17,884 bases of DNA from Myxococcales bacterium (GCA_003170035.1 PMZX01000440.1:16065-33948); one strand, 5' to 3'; positions 8,035-16,330 are shown, counted from the first letter of the stretch. Translations and numbers: made by a program. Notes: a model not told the origin generated them from the sequence alone.

Positions 8035-8108
8035 GCCCAGGGCAGCCTTCGCGCCGCGGGCCGTCACCTGTCCTCGGTCGGGGGGGGCGAATCTCGCCTG
8101 CGGGCGTC

Positions 8109-8120
8109 GCTGGTACCAGC
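8109..8120. promoter_or_regulatory. 12-bp perfect palindrome before GH8 gene 2
   Basis: GCTGGTACCAGC is a perfect 12-base palindrome in the 184-base gap between the two GH8 genes, about 98 bases before the second start. Its place fits an operator for a dimeric regulator or a small hairpin at the end of the first transcript. No matching palindrome is seen before the first copy, so a shared control site is not supported. Confidence 0.25.
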
Positions 8121-8180
8121 CGCATCGTGCCGTGGCTATCATGAGCTTTGGTAGTTGATGTTTTCCGTCCACCGATCGGA

Positions 8181-8192
8181 GTGGTATCGTTG
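8181..8192 (+). promoter_or_regulatory. Shared upstream element, GH8 gene 2
   Basis: The same 12 bases GTGGTATCGTTG as at 4703-4714 stand 38 bases before the ATG at 8219. Around them the two upstream regions align without gaps but with many substitutions, while these 12 bases and the GGCTGCAGGC box are unchanged. This suggests that the second gene carries its own promoter or operator and is not only read through from the first. Confidence 0.4.
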
Positions 8193-8218
8193 GGAATTGC
8201 CTCTTGGGCTGCAGGCTA

Positions 8219-11200
8219 ATGGCTATGTTTCAATTCTTGAATGGCCGCCGACTACGAGCACATGTGTGTGCAACCTGGAACGTAACGCGCTGGCTTCTGC
8301 TGGGCGCAGGTATGCTCCTGTTGCTGTGGAGCTGCAATCCACACCCTCTGTCCGGCGTCGATCCCCAAGTCACGGTGCAACCGCCGCAAGGCGGTAGCAC
8401 GATCGCCGCGACGACCAGGCGGCCTCTTCCGCCGAGCCCGTTCGGAGGGGGGGCCCGCGCCGGCGGTACCACCGTCGTCGACACCGGCGGCGACACGGGC
8501 GGCACCACAGCCACCGAGACCGGCGGTGCCCCAGTCTTCGACACAGGCGGTACCACCGTCGTCGGCACCGGCGGGATCACAGGCGGCACCACGCCCCCCG
8601 CCTCCTCGTCGAGCTTAGGGGGAGGCCAGCCGGCTCGAGATGCTGCCGTGGTCGTAACTCCCGATGCCGCCGTTCCCGATGCCCCGGCGCCGCCGCCCAA
8701 GGAAACCTATTCCTGTCCCGCCGGCCAGGTGCGCATCCACATACGCGACGTCTGGTCGAGCGCGATGAACCCGACCATGAACACGATGACGGCTCCGCCC
8801 CTGTCGGTCATCGTCATCGAACCCTCTGGCAGCTACGTCCAGTACGGTGCGCGCCAAGACACCGCAAACTGTTCCTGGTATTCGGTGTGTGTTCCCAAGA
8901 CCGTCACCAAGTTCCAGCTCAAGCCGGTCGGTGCTGATTCCTGTCCGGGCGCCAACGCCTCGGGCGTCTTCGATGCCTCGGCTCTGGTGCCGACCAGCAC
9001 GGACGTCTGGCTCGACTACACGGGACCGTCCGGTACCCTGTCCGCCGACTACAGCGCCTATCCCAACGCCAAGGTCGGCAATCAGAGCTTCCGCCTCACC
9101 AACGACAAGACAGTGGTCGCCTCCGAAGCGTGCCCGCAAGGACAGCCTGATCAATCCGTGCCCAGCGGCTATATCAAGGTCCACTTCCGCTGGCCCTGGG
9201 GTGATCCGCAGAAGACAGGATACCCGGGCTCGGCTTGTGGCCAGAGCAAGCTGGGCTACGACGTCCCCCCCTACCCGAGCAGCCTGAAAGTCACCGGAGC
9301 GGGCTGCGAGATGCAAGCTTTGCTCGAATACCAGGACGGCCAGTGCCCCTGGTACTTCGTCCTCATTCCCAAGAGCAAGTGGACAACCAGCGCCACAGCC
9401 CCCGTGAACATCACATTCCGCTTCCCCAATGACAGCGTGGGTTTGTGGACGCCGAATCTGCCCTTGCCCGTACTTGGCGCCAACGTCACCGAGTACTGGA
9501 TCGGCTATGCGGGCGCCCCGGACAATACCGCGGCCTCCATCCCCACGTGCATGGACTGGTCGCAAGATCCGCTGAGCTTCTTCTTCTACACGAAGAATCC
9601 CGGTCCTGGGTATGACCACTGCGGCGGGTCCACTGGGCCTGTCGATCCGTGCAGCCCGCCGGTTCCCAACAACTTCCACACCGTGCACTTCCGCTACATC
9701 TGGGCCGGACAGAAGACGTTCACTTACTTCCCCAATACCAATCTGATGCCCCCGTGGATGGAACTGGAAGTGAGCAGCAACAAGGTCATCTGCTTCCGCG
9801 AGGCGGATCGTCCTTGGTACAATTGTCCCGTCCCCGACAAGTTCTTCGTCGCCGGTGCCACCTGGCGGGCGGTGGACAAGACGCACAACCCCGAGTGGAA
9901 TACCGTCGCGCCGCGCCCCTTCCAGAACCCGGTTGCGAGCTGGCAGCCATCTGGCGCGCTGCCACCCGGCGAATACTGGCTGCGCTGGGAGTACGGCAAA
10001 CCTGACATTCCCGCCACCAGCCTGTTCAGATTCTTCGACTACTATCCGGATGCCACCAATGGCGACTGGTCCGCCACCAGCAACTGGAACGACAGCGCCT
10101 GTGCGCCCAAACCGCCGCGCACGCCCGTCACGGTGGGATTTGGATTCGGGGGCTGGTTCCCCTACGCCAGCACGAACTACCTGTATCCCAACGGGGCATC
10201 GCTCGCATACATCTATCCCGACGCGGCTGCGGTCCAGGATCTGCTGAACGCCTTCGTGTTCGACCGGTATCTGATCTGGAGGGACAACTACGTCACCACG
10301 ACGGATACCGTCTGCGGCCCGGGCACGGCGCGAATCAAGACCGACCCGCCCAAGACGGTGAGCGAGGGCCAGGGCTACGGCATGGCCATCGCCGCTGCCA
10401 TCGGCGACAAGCCCACCTTCGATGCCCTGTGGAATTTCACCCGGCATTTCCTCTCGCAATCCGCTGTCAAGTACTGTGGCGGGCTCATGGGCTGGATGTG
10501 GGACGGCAGCATCCCGTGCCGAGCGCTCGACGCGCCCTGCGATCCGACCAAGGAATCCTGTAGCGGACAACAAGACAGCGCATTCGATGGTGACGTCGAC
10601 ATTGCCATCGGGCTGGTGTATGCGGCCCTGCAATGGCCCGAGTACACCAAATTCGCCACCGACTGGCTGGTCAAGATGGAGTGCGAGATCGACACCAAGG
10701 CCGACGGCATCTGGAACTACCCCACCGAAGGGGACACCGGGCCCAAGGACTGTCAGAACTATCCCAATCAGCCCTGCTCCTACCAGACCGGCAACATGAA
10801 CGTGAACGTCCACATGGACTACTACCCGCCGGGCTACTTCCGGGTCTTTGGCGATTTCTTGGCTGCCAAGCTGGGCAGCACGGCACAGGCGGCCAACGGG
10901 CAGACCCACCACGACTTCTGGTACAAGACCGCCGAGACGGTCTACGAGATGCTCGAGCGATGCTACGACCAGCCCGGTTTGCAGCCGGGACTTGTCGGAC
11001 AATCAGGCAGTTCTTTCACTACGCCTTGTTCCGAAGTTGGAGGTCCATCTGGACCGTACGAATGGGAACGCTTCTTGTGGCGCGTGGGCATCGACGCTGC
11101 CTGGTTCGGCGACAATACCAGCCTGCCGGAAAACGCCCCCAAGTCCTCGAAGCACTATCCCACCAAGTCGCGCATGCAGGCGGAAATCGACAACGTGCAG

Positions 11201-11536
11201 CAATACTTCAACAACTTCTACAAGAACAACCCGGTCGAGGCCAACGCCAATCGATTCTCGTCCATTTGTGACGTGCTGTCACCAAGTGGCACGGTCACGA
11301 ATTGCGATCCTGCCAATGGCCACAATTCCTACACCGTCAACTCGGCCATGTGCGCGTACGTCAGCCTGTTCAACAACGGCGGGGCCACAACCTTGGGCAT
11401 CCGGCAAGAGGCGATCGAGGAGGCCGTGTCCACGACGGTCGAGAACGATCGTTATTTCCAGGAATCGCTCGGCGTGTATTCAATGCTTTTCCTGTCGGGC
11501 AACTACCCCAATCCGCTGACGGTGCCAGCCAAGTAG
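8219..11536 (+). CDS. GH8-family lipoprotein with three beta modules, copy 2
   Basis: This 1105-residue paralogue of the preceding gene lies 184 bases downstream on the same strand and has the same layout: signal with LLLLWSC lipobox, Thr/Gly/Asp-rich linker, three beta-rich modules and a C-terminal GH8-like (alpha/alpha)6 domain. Glu716 in TVSEGQGYG is the expected acid and Asp790 opens AFDGDVDIA; the position of the usual basic Asp is again Glu (Glu948 in YEWERFLWR). The linker, the Cys-rich insert after GGLMGWMWDG and the loop before YEWER differ most from copy 1; module 3 is virtually identical, including 221 bases without a change. Many paired Cys suggest disulfides, consistent with an exported protein. 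The start mirrors copy 1, with an alternative ATG at 8225. Substrate is unknown; differing loops could give the two copies different specificities. Confidence 0.83.
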   Translation: MAMFQFLNGRRLRAHVCATWNVTRWLLLGAGMLLLLWSCNPHPLSGVDPQVTVQPPQGGSTIAATTRRPLPPSPFGGGARAGGTTVVDTGGDTGGTTATETGGAPVFDTGGTTVVGTGGITGGTTPPASSSSLGGGQPARDAAVVVTPDAAVPDAPAPPPKETYSCPAGQVRIHIRDVWSSAMNPTMNTMTAPPLSVIVIEPSGSYVQYGARQDTANCSWYSVCVPKTVTKFQLKPVGADSCPGANASGVFDASALVPTSTDVWLDYTGPSGTLSADYSAYPNAKVGNQSFRLTNDKTVVASEACPQGQPDQSVPSGYIKVHFRWPWGDPQKTGYPGSACGQSKLGYDVPPYPSSLKVTGAGCEMQALLEYQDGQCPWYFVLIPKSKWTTSATAPVNITFRFPNDSVGLWTPNLPLPVLGANVTEYWIGYAGAPDNTAASIPTCMDWSQDPLSFFFYTKNPGPGYDHCGGSTGPVDPCSPPVPNNFHTVHFRYIWAGQKTFTYFPNTNLMPPWMELEVSSNKVICFREADRPWYNCPVPDKFFVAGATWRAVDKTHNPEWNTVAPRPFQNPVASWQPSGALPPGEYWLRWEYGKPDIPATSLFRFFDYYPDATNGDWSATSNWNDSACAPKPPRTPVTVGFGFGGWFPYASTNYLYPNGASLAYIYPDAAAVQDLLNAFVFDRYLIWRDNYVTTTDTVCGPGTARIKTDPPKTVSEGQGYGMAIAAAIGDKPTFDALWNFTRHFLSQSAVKYCGGLMGWMWDGSIPCRALDAPCDPTKESCSGQQDSAFDGDVDIAIGLVYAALQWPEYTKFATDWLVKMECEIDTKADGIWNYPTEGDTGPKDCQNYPNQPCSYQTGNMNVNVHMDYYPPGYFRVFGDFLAAKLGSTAQAANGQTHHDFWYKTAETVYEMLERCYDQPGLQPGLVGQSGSSFTTPCSEVGGPSGPYEWERFLWRVGIDAAWFGDNTSLPENAPKSSKHYPTKSRMQAEIDNVQQYFNNFYKNNPVEANANRFSSICDVLSPSGTVTNCDPANGHNSYTVNSAMCAYVSLFNNGGATTLGIRQEAIEEAVSTTVENDRYFQESLGVYSMLFLSGNYPNPLTVPAK

Positions 11537-11542
11537 TGCAGC

Positions 11543-11560
11543 GCAGCCCTCCTGGGCTGC
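11543..11560 (+). terminator. Short hairpin after GH8 gene 2
   Basis: GCAGCCC-TCCT-GGGCTGC forms a perfect 7-bp stem with a four-base loop, beginning six bases after the TAG of the second GH8 gene. There is no T-tract behind it, so it is at best a weak intrinsic terminator; it could instead protect the 3' end of the GH8 message or dampen read-through into the sulfatase-like gene 66 bases on. Confidence 0.4.
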
Positions 11561-11625
11561 AACCGAGTACCTGGCCCGCCCAAGGCCCTCCACACGCGGC
11601 TAGCAAATGCGCTAGAAGAAGGCCC

Positions 11626-13851
11626 ATGTCTCGTGTCCCTTTCGGTCTTGCCCTACTCCTGGCCACCAGTCTCAGCGTCGGCTGTCAGCGCACGCCTGTG
11701 CCCGCGCACGCGGCGGCGCCTTCATCCGCAGCGTCCCGAAACCCGGCCCCGTCGACCGCGCCGCGACTGGATGAGTCCGGGCCGCGTGTGGATCTCTTGG
11801 CCAACCGAGCCTTGTGGCACCTGTACCAGCGCGGGCTGGTCATTCCCTTTGCCAGCGAAGGATTCAGAAAGTACAGCCAGGAATACACCAGCCCGTGGCG
11901 AGGAGTGACCAAGCTGCAGGATCGCGCCGGTCGCATTCTGGGCGCCACGGCGAGCAACCTGCGTTTCCCCTGGGACGGCGAGACCGGCGCAGCCACCATC
12001 GTCGTGCGCATGAGCGGCGAAAGCGGGCAACGCCTTTCGCTACGCCTGAACGGTAAGCCGCTCAAGACCGCCGCGCTGGCCAGCGGCTGGCAACCGGTGG
12101 CCATCGAGGTGCCGGCCGGCGTGCTTCGGTCGGGCGAGAACAGCCTGGCAATTGCCGTGGCCAGGAAGGGCGCTGTGTTTCACTCGCTGGAGTTGATCGC
12201 CGGCCCGGCGCCCGAGCCGGCCGAGGCCTGGCCCGCCTCGTCTCCGGTTGTTGCGGCCAGCGTGGCCGGACAAGAGAAAGCGGCTCTCGCCGGGTTTCTC
12301 CGCTATGTCATGCTCCTGGAAGTCCCGCTCCAGTCGTCGCTGGTACTCGACACCGCGGCACCGAAGGCGGCGGCGCACCTGCGGGTATCGGCGCGGCCCG
12401 AGGGTCAGCCAGCGCAGATCCTGCTAGACGAAACCCAGCAGCCAGGGCGGTGGCAACCCCATACGCTGTCGCTCGCGGCGCTGGCCGGGAAGCTGGTAGC
12501 GCTCGAGTTTGCCGTGGTCGATGGCGGCGATGCCCTGTGGGCCGGGCCGCGCATCCTGCTGGCTGCGGCGCCGTCTCTTGCCCGCCCCAAACCGGTGCGC
12601 AACCTGGTGTTGCTCATCGGCGATGCCATGCGCGCCGACAGCCTGGCGCTCTACGGCCAGACCAAGGTCCTCACCCCGCGCATCACCGAGGCTGGCCGCA
12701 AGAACGGCCTGGTCTTTCTCAACACCGAGGCTGCTTCGCCTTCATCACCCCCCTCGCATGCCAGCATTCAGAGCGGCACCTTGCCGCGGGTGAACGGCAT
12801 TCTGGGCGACAAGGCAAAGCTGAATCCGGGCACGCCCATGATCAGCGCCGTGCTGGGCGAAGAAAAGATCGCCACCGGCTACTACGGCGACAACTCCTTC
12901 GCCATGGGCCGGCTCAAGACCGCGTCCAAGTGGACCGCGTATCACCAGCCCTCACAGGAAGGCAAAGGCGGCGGCTGCCCCACCCTGATCAAGATGATGC
13001 TGGGTTTCGCCGACCAGCAGATCGAAGCCGGACGGCGCTTCTTCCTGTCGTCCATCGCGTTTGAACCGCACACGCCCTACATCTATCACCAGGGCATCAC
13101 CGAGCACTACGTGAAGGGCGAGTTCGACCCGGCCATCGGCAAGAGCCCGGACGGCGTCATCCTGACCGCCATCGTGAAGGGCAAACTGCCCATGACCCCG
13201 GCACGCTGGCAGCAACTGCGCGGGCTCTACGACGGCGAGGTCGAATACCTCGACCAGTGTTTTGGCACGCTGGTCGATGGTCTGGCCACGCGTGGCCGGC
13301 GCGACGACACTGCGGTCATCTTGCTGGCGGACCACGGCGAGGGGTTCTTCGAGCACGGCAGCCTGGGCCACGCCTACGGCCACTGGTTCGAGGTCACGCA
13401 GGTGCCTCTCGTGCTTTGGGTGCCGGGGCTGACCGACAAGGAAATCACCGTCGACACGGTGGTCAGCCACGTGGACGTGGCACCCACCATCCTGGATCTT
13501 CTGGGTCTGCCGCCCGAGCCGCGCATGCAGGGACAGAGCCTGCTGCCGCTGGCCCTGCGGCAGGGCCCGTGGACGCCGCGTGTGGTTCCGGCGGAATACG
13601 GCCGCAGCTACTCGCTGCGCGCGGCCCACCTGCGCTACATCGTCGACTACGGTGGCAAGGAAATGCTGTACGACACGGTGGCCGACCCGATCGAGAAAAC
13701 CGACGTCAAGGATCAGCGCCCCATGGCCTTGCGCTATCTGCGCGACTGCGCCGGCTTCTACCTGGCCCATCGTAGCCGGTGGCACACGGCCGCCTGGGGC
13801 ACGATCAACAACCACACGGCGGAATTCGTGAAAGCTGCGGGGGGTTCGTAG
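11626..13851 (+). CDS. Sulfatase/alkaline phosphatase-superfamily lipoprotein
   Basis: The ATG at 11626 follows AAGAAGG and opens a lipoprotein signal ([12 protein letters not shown], Cys20), giving 741 residues; the frame is open further upstream inside the GH8 gene but that part is out of context. Residues about 90-320 look like one or two beta-sandwich domains ([23 protein letters not shown]). The catalytic half starts at [19 protein letters not shown] with metal-binding Asp333 and Asp338, and has [13 protein letters not shown] (Asp569, His570) near its end, as in sulfatases and phosphotransferases. The nucleophile motif reads SPPSHAS (374-380) instead of the CxPSR of formylglycine sulfatases, so Cys-type activation is ruled out; it resembles the TLPSHAS motif of sulfatase-like proteins with a Ser or Thr nucleophile. 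It is likely an envelope hydrolase or transferase for sulfate or phosphate groups on glycans or lipids. Confidence 0.85.
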   Translation: MSRVPFGLALLLATSLSVGCQRTPVPAHAAAPSSAASRNPAPSTAPRLDESGPRVDLLANRALWHLYQRGLVIPFASEGFRKYSQEYTSPWRGVTKLQDRAGRILGATASNLRFPWDGETGAATIVVRMSGESGQRLSLRLNGKPLKTAALASGWQPVAIEVPAGVLRSGENSLAIAVARKGAVFHSLELIAGPAPEPAEAWPASSPVVAASVAGQEKAALAGFLRYVMLLEVPLQSSLVLDTAAPKAAAHLRVSARPEGQPAQILLDETQQPGRWQPHTLSLAALAGKLVALEFAVVDGGDALWAGPRILLAAAPSLARPKPVRNLVLLIGDAMRADSLALYGQTKVLTPRITEAGRKNGLVFLNTEAASPSSPPSHASIQSGTLPRVNGILGDKAKLNPGTPMISAVLGEEKIATGYYGDNSFAMGRLKTASKWTAYHQPSQEGKGGGCPTLIKMMLGFADQQIEAGRRFFLSSIAFEPHTPYIYHQGITEHYVKGEFDPAIGKSPDGVILTAIVKGKLPMTPARWQQLRGLYDGEVEYLDQCFGTLVDGLATRGRRDDTAVILLADHGEGFFEHGSLGHAYGHWFEVTQVPLVLWVPGLTDKEITVDTVVSHVDVAPTILDLLGLPPEPRMQGQSLLPLALRQGPWTPRVVPAEYGRSYSLRAAHLRYIVDYGGKEMLYDTVADPIEKTDVKDQRPMALRYLRDCAGFYLAHRSRWHTAAWGTINNHTAEFVKAAGGS

Positions 13852-13896
13852 GGGCGACCGCAGGTCGATTAGCAGGGGACCGCAGGTCGCCCCTAC
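13848..13896. terminator. Inverted repeat joining two convergent gene ends
   Basis: GTAGGGGCGACC (13848-13859) and GGTCGCCCCTAC (13885-13896) form a perfect 12-bp stem with a 25-base loop, and the loop itself repeats part of the arm (GACCGCAGGTCG). It sits exactly between the convergent sulfatase-like gene and hslO, and the arms include bases of both TAG stop codons. It probably ends transcription from both sides. Palindromes of this GGGGCGACC/GGTCGCCCC type are scattered between genes in several bacterial phyla, so it may be a REP-like mobile repeat. Confidence 0.65.
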
Positions 13897-14819
13897 TAGC
13901 TTGCCGGCTGGGCGGGCTGGCGCTTGCGGCGGATCAGTTCCAGTTCGCTCTCGGAGAACACGTAGCGCTCGCCGCAGAAGTTGCAGGTGACCTGAGCCTG
14001 GTTCTCGTCGCGGATCATGGTCCGCAGATCCTCTTCGTGAAGCATCTCCAGGATGGCGGCGACGCGCGCGCGGGTGCATGCGCAGAAAAATGTGACCGGC
14101 CGCCTTTCGAGTGTCTGCAGGCTATCGGACATGGGCGAAAGCAAGCTGCGCGCCAGGGTCTCGGCGTCAGACGAGCCCGCCGCTTCGCTCAGCACCTGGC
14201 CCAGTCGCCGCTCGTCCAGCGTCTGGCGAATGAACTCCACCAGCGCCGCGCCCTCTGCCTGGGGCAACGTCTGCACCAGCAGACCCGCTGAAGCCACGAC
14301 TTCGCCTTGGCCATCAACCAGGGTGTCGCAGCGAAGCACGCTGTCGATCTGCTCGCTCTCCAGCAGGTAGTTCTCCACGTCGCTGTCGATCTCCCCGGTC
14401 CGCAGGGTGGTCTGGCCGGCGTAGTTCTGCGCCAGACCCAAATCGCGAATCACGCTCACCACGCCCTTGCTGCCCACGGCCGCCGCCAGCGCTACGCGGG
14501 TCGTGCCGGATGTACCGCTCCAAGGAACCGCGCCCGGATGCTTCAGGTAGGCGCGAACCCGACCTGAGGAGCGCGCATCCACCGTCACGCTGCCGAGAGG
14601 CCCGTCGCCGAGGACTTGCAGGGTGACCTGTTCCTCATCCTTGGTCAGGGTGGCCAGCATCAACCCAGCGGTGACCGCGCGGCCCAGCGCGACCGCCGCC
14701 ACCCCACGCGCGTCGTGCCGGCGCGCGATCTCGCGCACCGTGTGGGTCGTGGTGGCGGCGACCACGCGAGCGCGGCCGTTCTCGATAAGACAGCGAATGA
14801 TTTCGTCGCGGTCGATCAT
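13896..14819 (-). CDS. hslO: Hsp33 redox-regulated chaperone
   Basis: The 307-residue protein has the normal length and layout of Hsp33. The N-terminal domain carries the family text (VAALGRA-like VAAVALGRAVTAGLM, VLGDGPLGSVTVDA, YLLESEQIDSVL), and the C-terminal redox switch has the four zinc-binding Cys in CxC...CxxC order: Cys246-Ala-Cys248 in FFCACTR and Cys279, Cys282 in TCNFCGERY. Hsp33 is a cytoplasmic holdase that loses zinc, forms disulfides and binds unfolding proteins under oxidative and heat stress. The ATG at 14819 follows an AGGG about 8 bases upstream. It is the second gene of a unit with the membrane protein at 14838, only 18 bases away, so the two are probably co-transcribed. 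Confidence 0.96.
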   Translation of the reverse strand: MIDRDEIIRCLIENGRARVVAATTTHTVREIARRHDARGVAAVALGRAVTAGLMLATLTKDEEQVTLQVLGDGPLGSVTVDARSSGRVRAYLKHPGAVPWSGTSGTTRVALAAAVGSKGVVSVIRDLGLAQNYAGQTTLRTGEIDSDVENYLLESEQIDSVLRCDTLVDGQGEVVASAGLLVQTLPQAEGAALVEFIRQTLDERRLGQVLSEAAGSSDAETLARSLLSPMSDSLQTLERRPVTFFCACTRARVAAILEMLHEEDLRTMIRDENQAQVTCNFCGERYVFSESELELIRRKRQPAQPAS

Positions 14820-14837
14820 GTGCAGGCCCTGAATCGA

Positions 14838-16205
14838 TCAGTCTTTCGACGAAAAGACAATCGCCCCGGGATCTCGTTCGCGCCCCGAGGCCTGGTTGCG
14901 CGCCTTCTCGATTCCCTCCAGCTCCTCGCGAATACGTGGAAAATCGTAGCGGATCTGGCCACTGTCATCCGTCACCACATCGCCGCCCAGAGCCACCAGG
15001 GACTTCGACAGCGCCTCGGCCTCGGCCGGCTCGGGCGCCAGTTCCTCGACCGACGCGGCCCGGCCCTGCCTGGCCAGCACCGACTGCAGCAGGCGTCGGC
15101 GGGCGTTGCGCCTGCGCCGGCCAGGCTCGCGCGCCCGCTCGACCAGCCAGCGGCCAAGCGGAACCGCGAACAGCAACGATGAGAACACCAGGGGATAGTC
15201 GTGCAGCAGGAACTCTTGGCCTGGGATCGGCGCGCTCAGCCTGGCCTCGAAAGCCGGCACGATCCACAGCGGCGCCAGCAGATTGAACCCGTTGAACAGG
15301 CTGATAGCCACGTTGGTTCCGGTGCGATTTCCGGTCAGCGGTGGCCGCGACTCCAGGCGTTCCCAGGCCCGGCGCACGATGGGTTCAGGCTGCTGGCCCT
15401 CTTCGGCCGTCTTGCGGATGTCCTTGAACACGTAGACCACCACGCCATCGTCCGTGACCTCGGGCTCGCCGCCGTAGTTGACCAGCAGGCGGGTGGCCTC
15501 CTCCTCGGCGCGCGCGAAATCCCATCCCATCAACATCACCAGATCCACCGCAGCGATGCGGCCGTTCTTCTGCCGGATGTGGGCCAGCACCTCCTTTTCG
15601 TCGGCCAGAGGATCTACGGGCGGCTTGGGCGGCCCAAACACGAACTCGAAGACCTTCTTGTACAGCGGCTTGTCAGGGCGCCGGCGGCGGGGCCGGCGGT
15701 AAGGGCCGCTGTCGTAGCTTGGACCCCAGCCCCACATCCAGAACAGGGGCCAGGTGAAGTCCATGTCTCCGCCGCCGTCGCGGTCGTCGGAACTGCGCCG
15801 CGCGAACAGCACCGCGATCAACATGACGACGAACGCCACGAAGTACACGACCAGCGTGGTCACGATGGAGATCTTGAAAAGGAAAGTGAACCCCCTCCAC
15901 AGCGCATCCCCCGCCTTGGCCAGTTTCTCGCGCAACTGCACCGCGTCCCGGCGCGTAAACGACGGATCGAATTGATAGATCAGCTCGCCGCTCTCGGTGG
16001 CTGCGACATGACTGCGAAATTCCTTGAGTAGGCCGCCGAGCGCATCCTCGGCGACCGGCACCGGGAGGCCGGACTTCGCGACCGCATCCGCCTTGGTCAG
16101 CTGGCCGCCCTGGCCCTTCAGAGCTTCGAGCAGAATGCGGCGCGCCTCGTGCTCAGAGTACGACTTGGTTTCGAAGGTGGTCTCGGCCCCCATGATCCCT
16201 GTCAT
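14838..16205 (-). CDS. Membrane protein with three winged-helix-like repeats
   Basis: This 455-residue protein is not one I can name. It has three related segments of about 60 residues (about 20-80, 203-262, 369-424), each with a helical part, a conserved 'G' after the first helix, and a closing hairpin: VAATESGELIYQF, PEVTDDGVVVYVF and VVTDDSGQIRYDF. This is the shape of winged-helix domains. Between them lie a strong membrane segment (105-137, IVTTLVVYFVAFVVMLIAVL) and two weaker ones (about 298-322 and 337-352), plus a Trp-rich strip DFTWPLFWMWGWGP (149-162) and an Arg-rich patch. A membrane-bound regulator or scaffold is possible. The ATG at 16205 is the longest start; that at 16193 has AGGG three bases before it. 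It heads a unit with hslO and is divergent from the histidine kinase. Confidence 0.78.
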   Translation of the reverse strand: MTGIMGAETTFETKSYSEHEARRILLEALKGQGGQLTKADAVAKSGLPVPVAEDALGGLLKEFRSHVAATESGELIYQFDPSFTRRDAVQLREKLAKAGDALWRGFTFLFKISIVTTLVVYFVAFVVMLIAVLFARRSSDDRDGGGDMDFTWPLFWMWGWGPSYDSGPYRRPRRRRPDKPLYKKVFEFVFGPPKPPVDPLADEKEVLAHIRQKNGRIAAVDLVMLMGWDFARAEEEATRLLVNYGGEPEVTDDGVVVYVFKDIRKTAEEGQQPEPIVRRAWERLESRPPLTGNRTGTNVAISLFNGFNLLAPLWIVPAFEARLSAPIPGQEFLLHDYPLVFSSLLFAVPLGRWLVERAREPGRRRRNARRRLLQSVLARQGRAASVEELAPEPAEAEALSKSLVALGGDVVTDDSGQIRYDFPRIREELEGIEKARNQASGRERDPGAIVFSSKD

Positions 16206-16253
16206 GCCTCACATTGGCGCGATCGCCAAGGTGTTCTCCAAGATGGATGGCGG

Positions 16254-16281
16254 TTGCAGGGTCGCTACTCGCAGCTATAGT
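16254..16281 (+). promoter_or_regulatory. Sigma-70-like promoter of the histidine kinase
   Basis: TTGCAG and TATAGT stand 16 bases apart, at 16254-16259 and 16276-16281, in the 125-base region between the divergent membrane-protein gene and the kinase. TATAGT differs from the consensus -10 by one base and is conspicuous in such GC-rich DNA; the -35 is weaker. A start of transcription near 16288 fits a GTG start at 16331 and would exclude the upstream TTG and ATG starts. Confidence 0.4.
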
Positions 16282-16330
16282 TACGGGGTCGGCGCCTGTG
16301 CGGCAACAGTCGGCCGCGGAAAGGGAGCCA

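Noticed and set aside
8615..11002. A 795-codon open frame on the minus strand opposite the second GH8 gene
   Set aside because: It is the antisense shadow of a well-supported coding frame in GC-rich DNA. It has no ribosome binding site, no recognisable domain, and a similar though shorter shadow lies opposite copy 1.
11302..11625. An extension of the sulfatase-like frame back into the GH8 gene
   Set aside because: It overlaps a certain gene in another frame, and a lipoprotein signal with a purine-rich ribosome binding site begins at 11626.
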